Shown here piece by piece: positions 26,077 to 37,616 of a stretch of 64,000 nt of DNA. Within the stretch, counting starts at the first letter, position 1, and every line of letters starts with the position of its first letter. Source of the DNA: an uncultured Clostridia bacterium (lineage in GTDB: Bacteria; Bacillota; Clostridia; Oscillospirales; Ruminococcaceae); NCBI GenBank assembly GCA_947624745.1, contig CANQLR010000003.1, positions 43,415-107,414 on the forward strand. Reading direction: 5' to 3'. The notes under the pieces were generated by a model. The model had not been told where the DNA came from and did not search any database. It was given only the letters and a program-made list of their open reading frames with translations. The translations under genes were made by a program, and so were the position numbers.

Positions 26077-26907
26077 TTGTCAAAAAAACAAAAAACTGTC
26101 AGCGCGGTCATCTTCGGCGTGCTGATACTCCTTCTTCTCATCGGCATTATTTTGAGTCCGACCCCCGAAAAGGAGCCTATTCAGACCGCCATGCGCGACG
26201 GGGTCCTTCACGAGCACACCCGCGTGAGCCTCTTCGGCCTGTCGGTGAACCCGGGGCTCATCTCTGCGTTCACGGTGACCGGGATAATAACCGTTTTCGC
26301 CGTTCTGGTGCGCATTTTCGCAATACCTCGCTTTAAGGAGATACCCGGGAAATTCCAACTCGCGTTGGAAACGGCGGTGGATTACTTCTCGGGGCTCGCA
26401 AGGTCGAACAGCCCTCACCGAAACGGCTTTTTGGGAGCATACGTCTTTACCGCGGGTGTCTACATCGCGACGAGCACCGTGTTCGAGCTCTTCGGGCTCC
26501 AGGTGATAGCCGAAAACGGCTCCTCGGCGACGCTTCCCGCGCCCCTCGCCGACATCAACGGCGCCATAGCCATGGGCTTTATGTCCTATGGCGTGATACT
26601 TGTCAGCGGGATAATCTACGGCAAGGCCCACGGCGCGATCAACGCCCTTAAGGACTTCTCGCTGCCGATCTCGATGAGCTTCCGCCTTTTCGGCGCGCTG
26701 CTCAGCGGGGCGCTGGTCACAGACCTTGTCTATCACTATCTGCCGCTCAGCTTCGTTCTGCCGGCGATAGTCGCGGTGCTGTTCACGCTTCTGCACGCGA
26801 TAATCCAAACCTACGTTCTGACGATGCTCGTCTCCGTTTTCTACGGCGAGAGCACCGAAGATCATCACAAAGAGAAAAAACCGAAAAAGAAAAAAGTCAA
26901 AGCCTGA
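26077..26907 (+). CDS. atpB: ATP synthase F0 subunit a
   Basis: A 276-residue integral membrane subunit that forms the two ion half-channels against the c-ring. The essential arginine lies in SMSFRLFGALLSGALV and the conserved glutamine in IIQTYVLTML. Compared with E. coli RLFGNMYAGE, the Asn and Glu are both Ala here. The Lys-rich tail is cytoplasmic. The start is taken as TTG 26077, preceded by AGGCGG and giving a basic N-terminus before the first helix; no in-frame ATG precedes the first membrane helix closely enough to be better. Confidence 0.9.
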   Translation: MSKKQKTVSAVIFGVLILLLLIGIILSPTPEKEPIQTAMRDGVLHEHTRVSLFGLSVNPGLISAFTVTGIITVFAVLVRIFAIPRFKEIPGKFQLALETAVDYFSGLARSNSPHRNGFLGAYVFTAGVYIATSTVFELFGLQVIAENGSSATLPAPLADINGAIAMGFMSYGVILVSGIIYGKAHGAINALKDFSLPISMSFRLFGALLSGALVTDLVYHYLPLSFVLPAIVAVLFTLLHAIIQTYVLTMLVSVFYGESTEDHHKEKKPKKKKVKA

Positions 26908-26921
26908 AAGGAACTGATACC

Positions 26922-27269
26922 ATGAAGATCTTAAAATCAATCGCCGCGATACTTGTCGCGCTCACACTCATGCTTTCGCTCTGCGCGCCCGTTTTTGCCG
27001 CAGAGACGGGGGCGGATGTCGCCGAGGTCGAATCGGAAAACACCGTAAGAGACTATAAGGCGATCGCCGCCGCCTGCATAATCGGCCTTGCCGCCGCCGC
27101 GGGAGCCATAGCCATGGCCCTCACGATAATGAAGACCATCGACGGCATAGCCCGCCAGCCCGAGGCCTCCTCGAACATGCGCTCGGCGATGATGCTCGGC
27201 CTCGTCTTTATCGAGACCGCGATAATCTACGCTTTGATAGTCGCGATACTCGTCGTCTTCGTACTTTGA
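26922..27269 (+). CDS. atpE: ATP synthase F0 subunit c with signal-peptide-like N-terminus
   Basis: A 115-residue proteolipid; usual length is 70-90. Residues 1-27 look like a cleavable signal peptide (MKILK, hydrophobic core, CAPVFAAE) followed by an acidic linker to about residue 45. Helix 1 (46-72), the loop ARQPEA (77-82) and helix 2 with the ion-binding glutamate E98 (FIETAIIYAL) are typical. In helix 1 the usual GxGxGxG packing motif is AxAxAxAxA (A58 to A66), and the position of the sodium-ligand glutamine is M65, which argues for protons. GAAAGGA precedes ATG. Confidence 0.92.
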   Translation: MKILKSIAAILVALTLMLSLCAPVFAAETGADVAEVESENTVRDYKAIAAACIIGLAAAAGAIAMALTIMKTIDGIARQPEASSNMRSAMMLGLVFIETAIIYALIVAILVVFVL

Positions 27270-27286
27270 TGAAAGGTGGGCTTTAA

Positions 27287-27772
27287 ATGCCGCTAAATAT
27301 TGATATTCAGCAGATACTCCTTCACATGCTGAACTTTGTTATACTTTTTGCGGTGCTTTATTTCCTTTTGTATAAGCCCGTGAAGAAGTTTATGGACGAC
27401 CGCGAGGAGAAATACCGCAAAAGCGCCGAGGAGGCGGAGGCAAAGCTGAAGAAGGCCGACGAGGCCATGGCGGGCCTTGACGCTTCGATCGCCGAAAAGG
27501 ACAAGGCCGCCTCGCAAAAGCGCGCCGAAATGCTTTCGGATACGCAGGAGCAGTGCGGCAAGAAGCTGGAGGCCGCGACCGCCGAGGCCGCAAGGATACT
27601 TGACGAGGCCAAGGCGCAGGCGGATATGATACGCAAGCAGGCCGTCGAGCAGAGCAGCGAGGACATCTCGAAGCTCGTCATCATGTCGGTGAACAAGGCG
27701 GTCCTGAGCAGCGGCGAGGCATACGACCAATTCCTCGACGAGGTAGAAAAGGACGCTGCCGATGAGTACTGA
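27287..27772 (+). CDS. atpF: ATP synthase F0 subunit b
   Basis: A 161-residue peripheral-stalk subunit: one N-terminal membrane helix (about 10-28) followed by a long charged coiled coil to the C-terminus. It is the only b gene in the operon, so a homodimer is expected. GAAAGGTGGG precedes ATG. It overlaps atpA by 11 bp, with no room for a separate delta gene. Confidence 0.93.
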   Translation: MPLNIDIQQILLHMLNFVILFAVLYFLLYKPVKKFMDDREEKYRKSAEEAEAKLKKADEAMAGLDASIAEKDKAASQKRAEMLSDTQEQCGKKLEAATAEAARILDEAKAQADMIRKQAVEQSSEDISKLVIMSVNKAVLSSGEAYDQFLDEVEKDAADEY

Positions 27773-29490
27773 AAAAAAGCCTGTGAAGGCGCTTTTATAC
27801 TCCGCCGAGCGGCCTAACGGCGAGCAGACCAAGCGGTTTGAGACGTTTTTAAGCTCCCGCTACGGCGAGGGCACCGCCTTTGAATGGATAAGCGACGAGA
27901 ACCTCTCGGACGGCTTTCGCTTAGAGGTCGGCGACGACGTCTACGACTGGTCCCGCGAGGGAAGGCTCAAGCAGCTCAGCGACGTTCTTTCCGGGATAGA
28001 ATCCCGCGACGGCACAAAAATAATCTCGATGATGCGCGACGCGGTGGGAGCCTTCACCCCGAAGGCAGTTCCCGAGGAGGTCGGCACCGTTTTAACCGTC
28101 GGCGACGGCGTTGCGACGGTAAAGGGGCTTTCCAAGTGCGAATACGGCGAGATACTGATATTCGACGGCGGAGTGCGCGGAATGGTGCAGTCCATCGAAA
28201 AAAGCGAGCTCGGCTGTATGCTCTTTGACGACGACGGAGCGGTCGGCGCGGGGAGCAAGGTATACCGCACAAAGATGTCGGCGGGCGTTCCCGTCGGCGA
28301 GGGGTTCATCGGAAGGGTTACCGACGCGCTCGGCGTTCCCATCGACGGCAAAGGCGAGATAGTCTCCTCGGATCACCGGCCGATAGAGAGCCCAGCGCCC
28401 CCGATAGCCGCGCGCCAGCCTGTCAATAAGCCCCTTAAGACCGGGCTTTTGGCGATAGACGCGATGTTTCCGATCGGAAGAGGGCAGCGCGAGCTCATCA
28501 TAGGCGACCGCCAGACCGGAAAGACCGCCATCGCGGTCGACGCGATATTGAACCAAAAGGGGCAGAACGTCGTCTGCATCTATGTCGCCATCGGCCAGAA
28601 GGCAAGCTCGGTCCGGCGGCTCGTAAAGGTACTCGAGGACGCCGGCGCCATGGAATACACATCGGTCATTCTTGCCGCGGCGAGCGACCCCGCCCCGATG
28701 CAGTACATCGCGCCCTACGTCGGCTGCACCCTCGCGGAGTATTTCATGAAGCAGGGGCGGGACGTTCTGATAGTCTACGACGACCTTTCAAAGCACGCGG
28801 TGGCCTACCGCTCGTTAAGCCTTGTTTTGGGCAGAAGCCCCGGGCGCGAGGCTTTCCCCGGCGACGTTTTCTATCTTCATTCCCGCCTTTTGGAGCGCTC
28901 GGCTCACCTGTCGGCGGCAAAGGGCGGCGGGAGCATGACCGCGCTCCCGATCGTCGAGACCCTTTCCGGCAACGTCTCGGCATACATTCCGACAAACATA
29001 ATCTCGATAACCGACGGACAGATATTTTTGGACACGTCGCTTTTCCGCTCGGGTCAGCGGCCCGCCGTGAACGTGGGGCTTTCGGTCTCGCGAGTCGGCG
29101 GCGACGCCATGACCCCCTGCCTTAAGGGCGCGGCGGGAAGCCTTAGGCTTGAGCTCGCGCAGTACCGCGAGATGAAGGTGTTTACGCAGTTTTCCAACTA
29201 TATCGACGAGGAGATACAAAAAAACCTCCGCTTCGGCGAGGTGCTGATGAGCATTTTGAAGCAGGAACAGTACCGCCCCTACGCCGAGTGGGAGCAGGTG
29301 GTGATTCTCGTCGCCGCGATATCCCACTGCCTCGACAGCGCCCCGCAGGAGCGCTTTGAGGAGCTTTTGCGCTCGCTCTGCGCGGGATTTAAGTCCGAGC
29401 GCCCCGACGTCGTCGAGCGGATAATGAGCGGCGAGAAGCTCTCGGAGGAGGACAAAAAGGCGATAGAGGATCACGCAAAGGCGGTAAGCT

Positions 29491-29498
<8 letters not shown>
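27762..29498 (+). CDS. atpA: ATP synthase F1 alpha subunit with fused delta C-terminal domain
   Basis: A 578-residue protein against the usual 500-515. Residues about 10-78 match the C-terminal domain of subunit delta (OSCP): EQTKRFETFL, then the conserved LEVGDDVYDWSREGRLKQL (55-72 region; E. coli has RAGDMVIDGSVRGRLERL) and DVL. From residue 79 the normal alpha N-terminus follows (TKIISMMRDAVGAF, then EEVGTVLTVGDGVATVKGL). The nucleotide-binding loop GDRQTGKTA and the arginine-finger region DTSLFRSGQRPAVNVGLSVSRVGG are intact. The delta N-terminal domain, which normally caps the three alpha N-termini, is absent. Alpha is present three times per F1, so the stalk-binding domain would be too. 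Confidence 0.95.
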
Positions 29499-31788
<2,290 letters not shown>

Positions 31789-31789
<1 letters not shown>

Positions 31790-32202
31790 TGAAGAGCTTT
31801 GTTTTGAAAATTTTGGCGGCAGACCGGGTGTTTTATCAGGGGGAGTGCCTTTCGGCGGTCATCCCCACGCCGGACGGGAAATACGGGATCATGGCGGGGC
31901 ATGAAAACTCGGTCATCGGGGTCGCGATAGGAAAAGCCGCCTTCACCGACGGCGGCGGAGAGCGCCGCGAGGCCGTTTTGTCGAGCGGGATCTGCATGAT
32001 CGAAAACAACACGGTCACGGTTTTGGTGGAGACCGCCGAGCGCCCCGAGGATATTGATATCCGCCACGCCGAGCAGGACGCCGCCGACGCGAAACGCGCG
32101 CTCGAGCACCGCGGCAGCGTCATGGACCAGCGCCGCGCCCAGGCCAAAATGGCAAGGGCGATATCACGGCTCGAGGCAAAGAGGGAGAGCGAGATAAATT
32201 AG
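31789..32202 (+). CDS. atpC: ATP synthase F1 epsilon subunit
   Basis: A 137-residue subunit with the N-terminal beta-sandwich (PTPDGKYGIMAGHENSVIGV) and a C-terminal two-helix domain that in other bacteria inhibits ATP hydrolysis. ATG 31789 is preferred to the TTG three bases earlier because it forms the TGATG overlap with atpD. Last gene of the operon; no clear terminator follows before the repeat region. Confidence 0.93.
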
Positions 32203-33060
32203 GGGGAGGGCGGATAAAAAGGGAGAAATGGGTTGCGTTAGAGCAAGGCTTTGCAGCTGTACGGGGAGGGGTATAAGGTATTCAATGCGCGAATGATATT
32301 TGAAGCCCTCTCCCCTGCCCCCTCCCGGTGGGAGGGGGCAGCTGTCGAACTTTGCTGAGAATCTGAAAGTTTGAGCAGTGCTCGGGGAACCGGAATAAGG
32401 TATTCGCTGCGCGAATGCTATCTTCAGCCCCCACCCCCTGCCCCTCCCCGATGGGGAGGGGGTTGCTCGCCGGACTTTGCATAAAAGTCTGCGGGTTGGG
32501 CGTAAGAGCCGGGCGGGGATGCAAAAGGTATTCGCTTGCAAGCGAGCTCATGCCATGTCAAGCCCTTTCCCCTCCAAAGTCTGTGCAGACTTACAGGTAT
32601 ATAAAAGCCCCCTCCCGGTGGGAGGGGGCGGCTCGTCGTACTTTGCTCAGAATCTGCAAGTTTGAGCAGAGCCCGGGGAACCGGCATAAGGCATTCGCTG
32701 CGCGAATGCTATCTTCAGCCCCACCCCTGCCCCTCCCCGGTGGGGAGGGGGTGCTTGTCGGACTTTGCGCAAAAATCTGCGGGTTGGGCGTAAGAGCCGG
32801 GCGTGGCTGCAAAAGGTATTTGCTCGCAAGCGAGCTCATGCTATCTCAAGCGCCCACCCCCTTCAAAGCCTGTGCAGACTTACAGGTATATGAAAGCCCC
32901 CTCCCGGTGGGAGGGGGTCTGTCTTTGTGCAGGGAACCGGGGGCGAAGCCCCAGCCGCCCGCTCCGCGGGCGGCGTGCCGGGAGGCTCCGCCTCCCGGCC
33001 GCGCGGAGCTTTGCTCCGCGCAGGGCTTCGCCCCACTGATCCGACACCTTACCGCGGTGA
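32203..33060. repeat. Repeat-filled intergenic region after the ATP synthase operon
   Basis: No gene seen. It carries several copies of the dispersed unit (ggtattcgct..gcgaatgctat, then CCCCTCCC-type palindrome, then tttgc..aatctgc) also found near 0.95 kb and 56.5 kb. The last part (32930-33030) is the GGGCGAAGCCC / GCGCGGAGC palindrome module. ORFs here change with each repeat copy and look non-coding. Confidence 0.75.
32317..32925 (+). repeat. Two tandem ~290-bp repeats plus partial third copy
   Basis: Copies begin at the GCCCCCTCCCGGTGGGAG palindrome at 32317, 32607 and 32896, giving periods of 290 and 289 bp; the third copy is cut off soon after 32920. Each full copy contains two dispersed units of different type (…ctgcgcgaatg… and …gcttgcaagcgagctcatg…). 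Confidence 0.8.
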
Positions 33061-33994
33061 GGCAGACAATCGAGTGCGCGCCGCAAGCAGAACCACGAAA
33101 GCAAGGCCATGCTGCAAGACCGGGGAAGTGCGCTTCGCGCATGTGCAGAGTCAGCACTTTCCCTCTGTGAGGCAGCGCGGGAGGCGAACCCTCGCCGCGG
33201 AATCAGGGTTCCCGCAAATGCTGGCATTTGTGAGGAGAGAAGGTAACAGCGGGCGTTGCTTTTTGCCGCTCGACTGCCCTCACTAAACAAAGCGTTAAAA
33301 CTATCTTTTCGCCTTCCCTCGGCGACAACGATTGCCTCGGTCGGCTTAAAGAGTTTTAATCGCGTTGTTAAATTATCGGTTCGGTTGTCTTGCGGAAAAG
33401 CAATCGCTTCTGTGCGCGGAATGAGCGGGCCTGACGTCAGCAGAGGGGCGAGGGATATGGAGCTTGCGACGACGTGCGCACCCCGGGCTTCGCCATGCGA
33501 AGTCTGTGCTTTGCTGCGGCGAGGCGCAGGAGGGTGGGGCGAAGCCGCCGCTCCGGCGGGTTCGCTGCGCAACTGGCACTAAAGCACGAGTCAGTAGTCG
33601 CTTGGCCGTTGTGCTCCCTCCCCGCCGGGGAGGATCTAGACCCGCAAACAATTCCCACACTTACACTACATTTCAGAATACGCCTTTTTGGCACTTGCCT
33701 CTATGGGGCAAGTGCCGATTTTTTAATTTGGTTTTGCAGATAACAAAGCAAAATTAATAGTTGTTTGCTTTGTTACAAGTTTCTTGTAGTGAATTAATAC
33801 TAAACAGTAGTGGCTTTCAATACTCTAAGTTACACCTCAAAACTCAAGCGGTCTGATTTACTGTCACAATACGTGTCAAAAATTAGGCAAAATCTGCGCT
33901 GTGAAGCATTTCGAAGGTAGGGGCAGGGTAATTTCATTATCATGCTGAAAAGCGGTTTTATGTAAGAAAAAAGGTTAAAAACAACACATTTTAT
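33061..33994. other. Gene-poor stretch leading into the AT-rich island
   Basis: I see no gene. Up to about 33640 the sequence is GC-rich and repeat-like, with many short palindromes. From about 33700 base composition changes abruptly to AT-rich, marking the left edge of an accessory region. Confidence 0.5.
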
Positions 33995-34031
33995 CCCCGA
34001 CCGGTATCTTAGGGTGTCGGTCGGGATTTTT
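33995..34031 (+). terminator. Terminator upstream of the recombinase remnant
   Basis: CCCGACC (33996-34002) paired with GGTCGGG (34019-34025), followed by ATTTTT. Whatever gene it served is no longer recognisable. Confidence 0.7.
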
Positions 34032-34078
34032 GTATTGTATACTATGAAAATCAGAAAATAAGACTGGAGGATAACTAT

Positions 34079-34335
34079 ATGGCAATTTATGGATATGTAA
34101 GAGCTAGCACAAAGGAGCAAAAAGAGGATCGGCAACTTATTGCTATGAAGCAAGAGAATATCCCGACAGAAAATATTTATATGGATAAACAAACTGGTAT
34201 GGACTTTAACCGCCCGAGCCGCTGCCCGAGAATTTTTACAGCAACTATCAACGGTGGCGGGCGGGCAAAATCACAAGCACAGCAGCCGCAAAAGCCTGTA
34301 ATATGCCGCTTTCGACGTTTCGCTATAGAGCATAA
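34079..34335 (+). pseudogene. Serine recombinase (resolvase) with internal deletion
   Basis: The first 43 codons encode a resolvase/invertase N-terminus, including the catalytic-serine segment YGYVRASTKEQKEDRQL, up to DKQTGMDFNRP. The frame then shifts, and another frame from about 34225 encodes the C-terminal end of such proteins (ENFYSNYQRWRAGKITSTA, then KACNMPLSTFRYR, a helix-turn-helix of the Hin/Tn3 resolvase type), ending at TAA 34333-34335. About 100 central residues are missing, so it is inactive. Ribosome site GGAGGATAA before ATG is still present. Confidence 0.8.
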
Positions 34336-34452
34336 ATTTACAAAAGGGCTGCTATTTTGTAGCACCCCTTTTTACAACATGGTGGACGTTTTTCCCAAAG
34401 AATTTTTGTAGGAATCTTTCGGCAAATTTATCAAATTTGAGATCAAAAATAC

Positions 34453-34481
34453 TTGATTTTTGTTCACAAATATAGTATAAT
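34453..34481 (+). promoter_or_regulatory. Promoter of the SbcD-like nuclease gene
   Basis: TTGATT (34453-34458), 17-bp spacer, TATAAT (34476-34481). Confidence 0.75.
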
Positions 34482-34561
34482 TAATACAGTAAATTTTAGC
34501 TTAAGATTTACAAAAGTACATTTTTTGATAAAAATTTTTGCAATAGAAAGGACGCTAACAC

Positions 34562-35683
34562 ATGCTCAAAATTTTCCTTACCGCAGACAATCACATCGGC
34601 TTAAAGTATGCAAACCACCCAAGGGCAGATATTTTGTCCTCAAACAGAATCTCTGCGCTTGAAGGAATGGTAGAGAAGGCAAATGCCGAAAAATGCGATT
34701 TATTTGTGATTGCCGGGGATCTGTTTGAGAATACCCACAGCATGACTAATAAAGCTATTGCTCAAATTCTGGAAATCCTTTCCTGTTTCAATGAATATGT
34801 TGTTGTTATGCCGGGCAACCACGATTATTACGACAAGGACGTTAAAGTCTGGCAGCAGTTTCAGAACCTGAACACGTATGATAACATAATGCTTCTGACA
34901 GATTTTCACAAATATGAAGTTACGGTCAATGGTAAGCAGGCGGTATTGTATCCGGCTCTTTGCACATCTCTGCATTCCGTACCATGGGAAAATAATCTTG
35001 ACTGGATAAAGAACTCGCAGATTTCGAGCGATACATATAATATCGGAATTGCTCACGGCTCGGTGGAGGGAGAAACTATTGACGACGAGGGAAAATATTT
35101 CCCGATGGAGCGCTCCGAGCTTGAAGAAATACCTGTAGATGTTTGGCTTTTGGGCCATACTCACGTCCCGTTCCCGCGTGATATTACGTCGGAATTCTCT
35201 GCTTGCGGAAAGATATTTAACCCCGGGACGCACGTTCAGACCGACGTTTCCTGCAACACCGAGGGGCTCAGTTTTATTATTGAAATAGATAATGATAAAA
35301 CCGTCCGCGCTAAAAAGTATGTTTCGGGGAATATGCGATTCTATAGGAAATCTGTCACGCTCAAAGCAGGCGAAATGGAGCAGATCCTCAAGAGAGAGCT
35401 TGAAAAAATCGGAGATGACAGTGTTGTTGACCTTATTCTTGAAGGTGCTGTCACCCCGGAAGAATATGAAGCCCGAGTTGAGGTTGTCGAAAATGCGCTC
35501 AGCAGATTTATTGAGGGGACATACGATGATTCTAAGCTTTGCAGACTGATAACCAAAGAGCTTATAAATTCCGAATTTCCCGAAACTTCGTTTTCTGCAA
35601 GGCTTCTCACGGAATTGCTTGACGACCCCAAAGAAGCGCAACTTGTATATGAGCTGCTGACATCTGAAAAGGAGGGAAAATAA
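34562..35683 (+). CDS. SbcD/Mre11-like DNA nuclease (metallophosphoesterase)
   Basis: A 373-residue calcineurin-like phosphoesterase. The five motifs of the fold are present: TADNHIG, AGDLFEN, MPGNHDYY, IAHGSVEG and LGHTHVPF. It resembles the SbcD/Mre11 group, which cuts DNA ends and hairpins together with an SbcC/Rad50 ATPase. The next gene starts 2 bp later with exactly such an ATPase N-terminus, but that gene is broken. The region is AT-rich and flanked by recombinase remnants, so it was probably acquired. GAAAGGA precedes ATG. Confidence 0.85.
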   Translation: MLKIFLTADNHIGLKYANHPRADILSSNRISALEGMVEKANAEKCDLFVIAGDLFENTHSMTNKAIAQILEILSCFNEYVVVMPGNHDYYDKDVKVWQQFQNLNTYDNIMLLTDFHKYEVTVNGKQAVLYPALCTSLHSVPWENNLDWIKNSQISSDTYNIGIAHGSVEGETIDDEGKYFPMERSELEEIPVDVWLLGHTHVPFPRDITSEFSACGKIFNPGTHVQTDVSCNTEGLSFIIEIDNDKTVRAKKYVSGNMRFYRKSVTLKAGEMEQILKRELEKIGDDSVVDLILEGAVTPEEYEARVEVVENALSRFIEGTYDDSKLCRLITKELINSEFPETSFSARLLTELLDDPKEAQLVYELLTSEKEGK

Positions 35684-35684
35684 T

Positions 35685-36653
35685 ATGAAAATAAAGAATA
35701 TTTCCTGCACACAGTTTGCGGGTATCAATAACCGCGACGTTGCTTTTTCCGACGGTCTGAACGTTGTTTACGGCAAGAACGAAAGCGGCAAGAGTACGCT
35801 CGTGAACTTGATTGCACGCACATTATTCCAAGACGCAAAGCTCGACAAAAGAAGTGACCGTGATTTTATGAATTTGTATTTTCCCGGTCAAACCAAAGGT
35901 GACAAAGTCGCGGGCGACTTTGTAGATGGTACAATCGTCCTTGAAGGAGAGGACGGAACCTATGACGACATTAAGGAAGCAAAAGAAGCAGGCATTACAA
36001 CAGTCAAAGAATTAATTGCTCAAGATGCTAAAAACAAATTGAGTAAAGTCAAAACTGTGGCTGATTTAATTGAGGTCGCTGACGCTTTTGAAAAAAACAG
36101 AGATTATAATGATTTGGGAAGCATAGCTGAAAAGTGCAGAGCATTGGTGGCAAAAATAAGAGAAAAGTAAAGTAGTGCAAAGGAAGAATGGAAATCTATT
36201 TGTGAGAAAGTCAAGGAAGATCGTAAACATTTTATAGAAAACAGGACAGTCGAACTTAATCGCAAGTACGATAATGACCTTTTAAAATTGGAGGAAAAGC
36301 ACAAGGAAGAAATGGCATTGACTGAAGACAGACTTAACAATTTAAATGCTGCGCTCAATGAGCTTCAGGAGTCCTTAAAATCTACTGGTCTTTTTGCATT
36401 CTCCAGGAAAAATGACTTGAAAGCTAAAATTGCTCTGATTCGTATAGAAAAGAATACAGCAGAAAGCAGGAAGGAAAGCCTTGAAGTGCAGTATCAGAGG
36501 AGTAAGGATGAGATGAGCAAAGCTTTGCACTCGGAGCTTGAACATTTGCTGAGAAAAAGTAATGAATTATACCCGATGCCGGAAAGCCCTGCACAAATTT
36601 CTCCTACTAAAGAGGAGATTCGTGTGATCTTAAAGTCAATAAATCATAAATAA
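35685..36653 (+). pseudogene. SbcC/YhaN-like ATPase, chimeric and interrupted
   Basis: Residues 1-85 are a Rad50/SbcC-type ATPase start (IKNISCTQFAGINNRD, P-loop YGKNESGKSTLVNL). After GTIVLEGEDGTY the sequence changes to unrelated helical protein (IKEAKEAGITTVKELIAQD). A TAA at 36168-36170 stops the frame, yet the same frame stays open to 36653 and encodes a coiled-coil protein (EEKHKEEMALTEDRL, then a Lys/Glu-rich stretch). The signature motif and Walker B of SbcC are absent. The best reading is an ATPase truncated by recombination into a second gene, with a later nonsense mutation. A free-standing 161-residue product is possible but would lack ATPase activity. Confidence 0.7.
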
Positions 36654-36886
36654 ACTTAAAGAATTCCGCTTCCTTTTAGCAAAATAGTGCGCAATATTAA
36701 AAAGAGTATGAGAGGCTTTCAATTTTATATTATCCTATCCCATTGGGGATAGGCAAAAATGTAACTACAAGCAAAACATGTTGGTATGGGTATAAAATAA
36801 AAGTTTAGAGAACTTGTTTTTTCTATACATTCACGACGTGCGCACTTTTATATTCCCTGCTTGGGAGATATGCGCTCTGCGAAGCT

Positions 36887-36917
36887 AACCGTCTTGATGA
36901 ATGTCAAGGCGGTTTTT
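36887..36917 (+). terminator. Intrinsic terminator in the island
   Basis: 11-bp stem AACCGTCTTGA/TCAAGGCGGTT (one G-T pair) and five T residues. Confidence 0.8.
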
Positions 36918-36984
36918 CGTCGCAAGCTCCGTTCAAGAGGGCGGGTCGCAGGCAGCTGCGCCCTAATTGGGCTATCTCAATTGT

Positions 36985-37016
36985 TAAAAACCGTCTGCCA
37001 TCACAGGCGGTATTTT
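36985..37016 (+). terminator. Second terminator-like hairpin
   Basis: ACCGTCTG/CAGGCGGT stem followed by ATTTTAAT; its stem resembles the preceding terminator 90 bp upstream. Confidence 0.55.
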
Positions 37017-37616
37017 AATAAAATGATAATTCCATCGATCATTCACTCCCCCGCTCCGGCTCTTCCTCCCAAATGCCGGCATTTTTTCGCAAGATTTTAT
37101 CACTTGTGTCGCCCTTTTTATTATTTAATTTCGAGAGTCACCGCTCACACCGTGCACAGAAGCGAAGGCTTTTATGCAAGACAACCGAGGCAGCCCTTTA
37201 CGCCGAGGCAGTCGAGTGGCTAAAACCAAGATGTAATATGCAAAGTGGCCATTCCCCCAAAAATCACATCACAGTTGCCACCTCACTTACTAAAATGACG
37301 TTATGTAACCGTAGAGCATAAAACGGCGAAAGTATGTTACGAATCGACCGTCAAAGTATAACCGCAAGATATTGCCTGCGCGACAAACGAGGCGACTGTT
37401 ACTTCCAATGTCACCCACCTCTACGAAATTGTCTCGTCCGATCTAATTTCCCCCGCAAACCCGCCCCCAGCAAACGCTTGAGGGCGGCTCTTTATTTATA
37501 CTACTTCTTGACTTATACACATTCCCCCATTCTTGTACCCCCGCTGCAAAAGGGTCTGTCGTGGGCCGGGTGCTGTAGTTTAAAAATTAGTACAGCATTG
37601 AGCCTAACCGTTCGGC

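Larger units (their letters stand above)
36654..37616. other. Non-coding end of the AT-rich island
   Basis: No gene seen. It contains a hairpin CCTATCC/GGATAGG near 36735, two terminator-like hairpins, and at 37170-37240 a short coding-like fragment (TTEAALYAEAVEWLK) without start or partner. Composition returns to GC-rich near 37600. Confidence 0.5.

Noticed and set aside
32203..33060. CRISPR array in the repeat-rich region
   Set aside because: The repeats are about 290 bp long with palindromic subunits; there are no short regular repeats with unique spacers and no cas genes.
33061..33700. Open frames of 200-250 codons on both strands
   Set aside because: They span palindromic repeat sequence, match no family and have no start signals.
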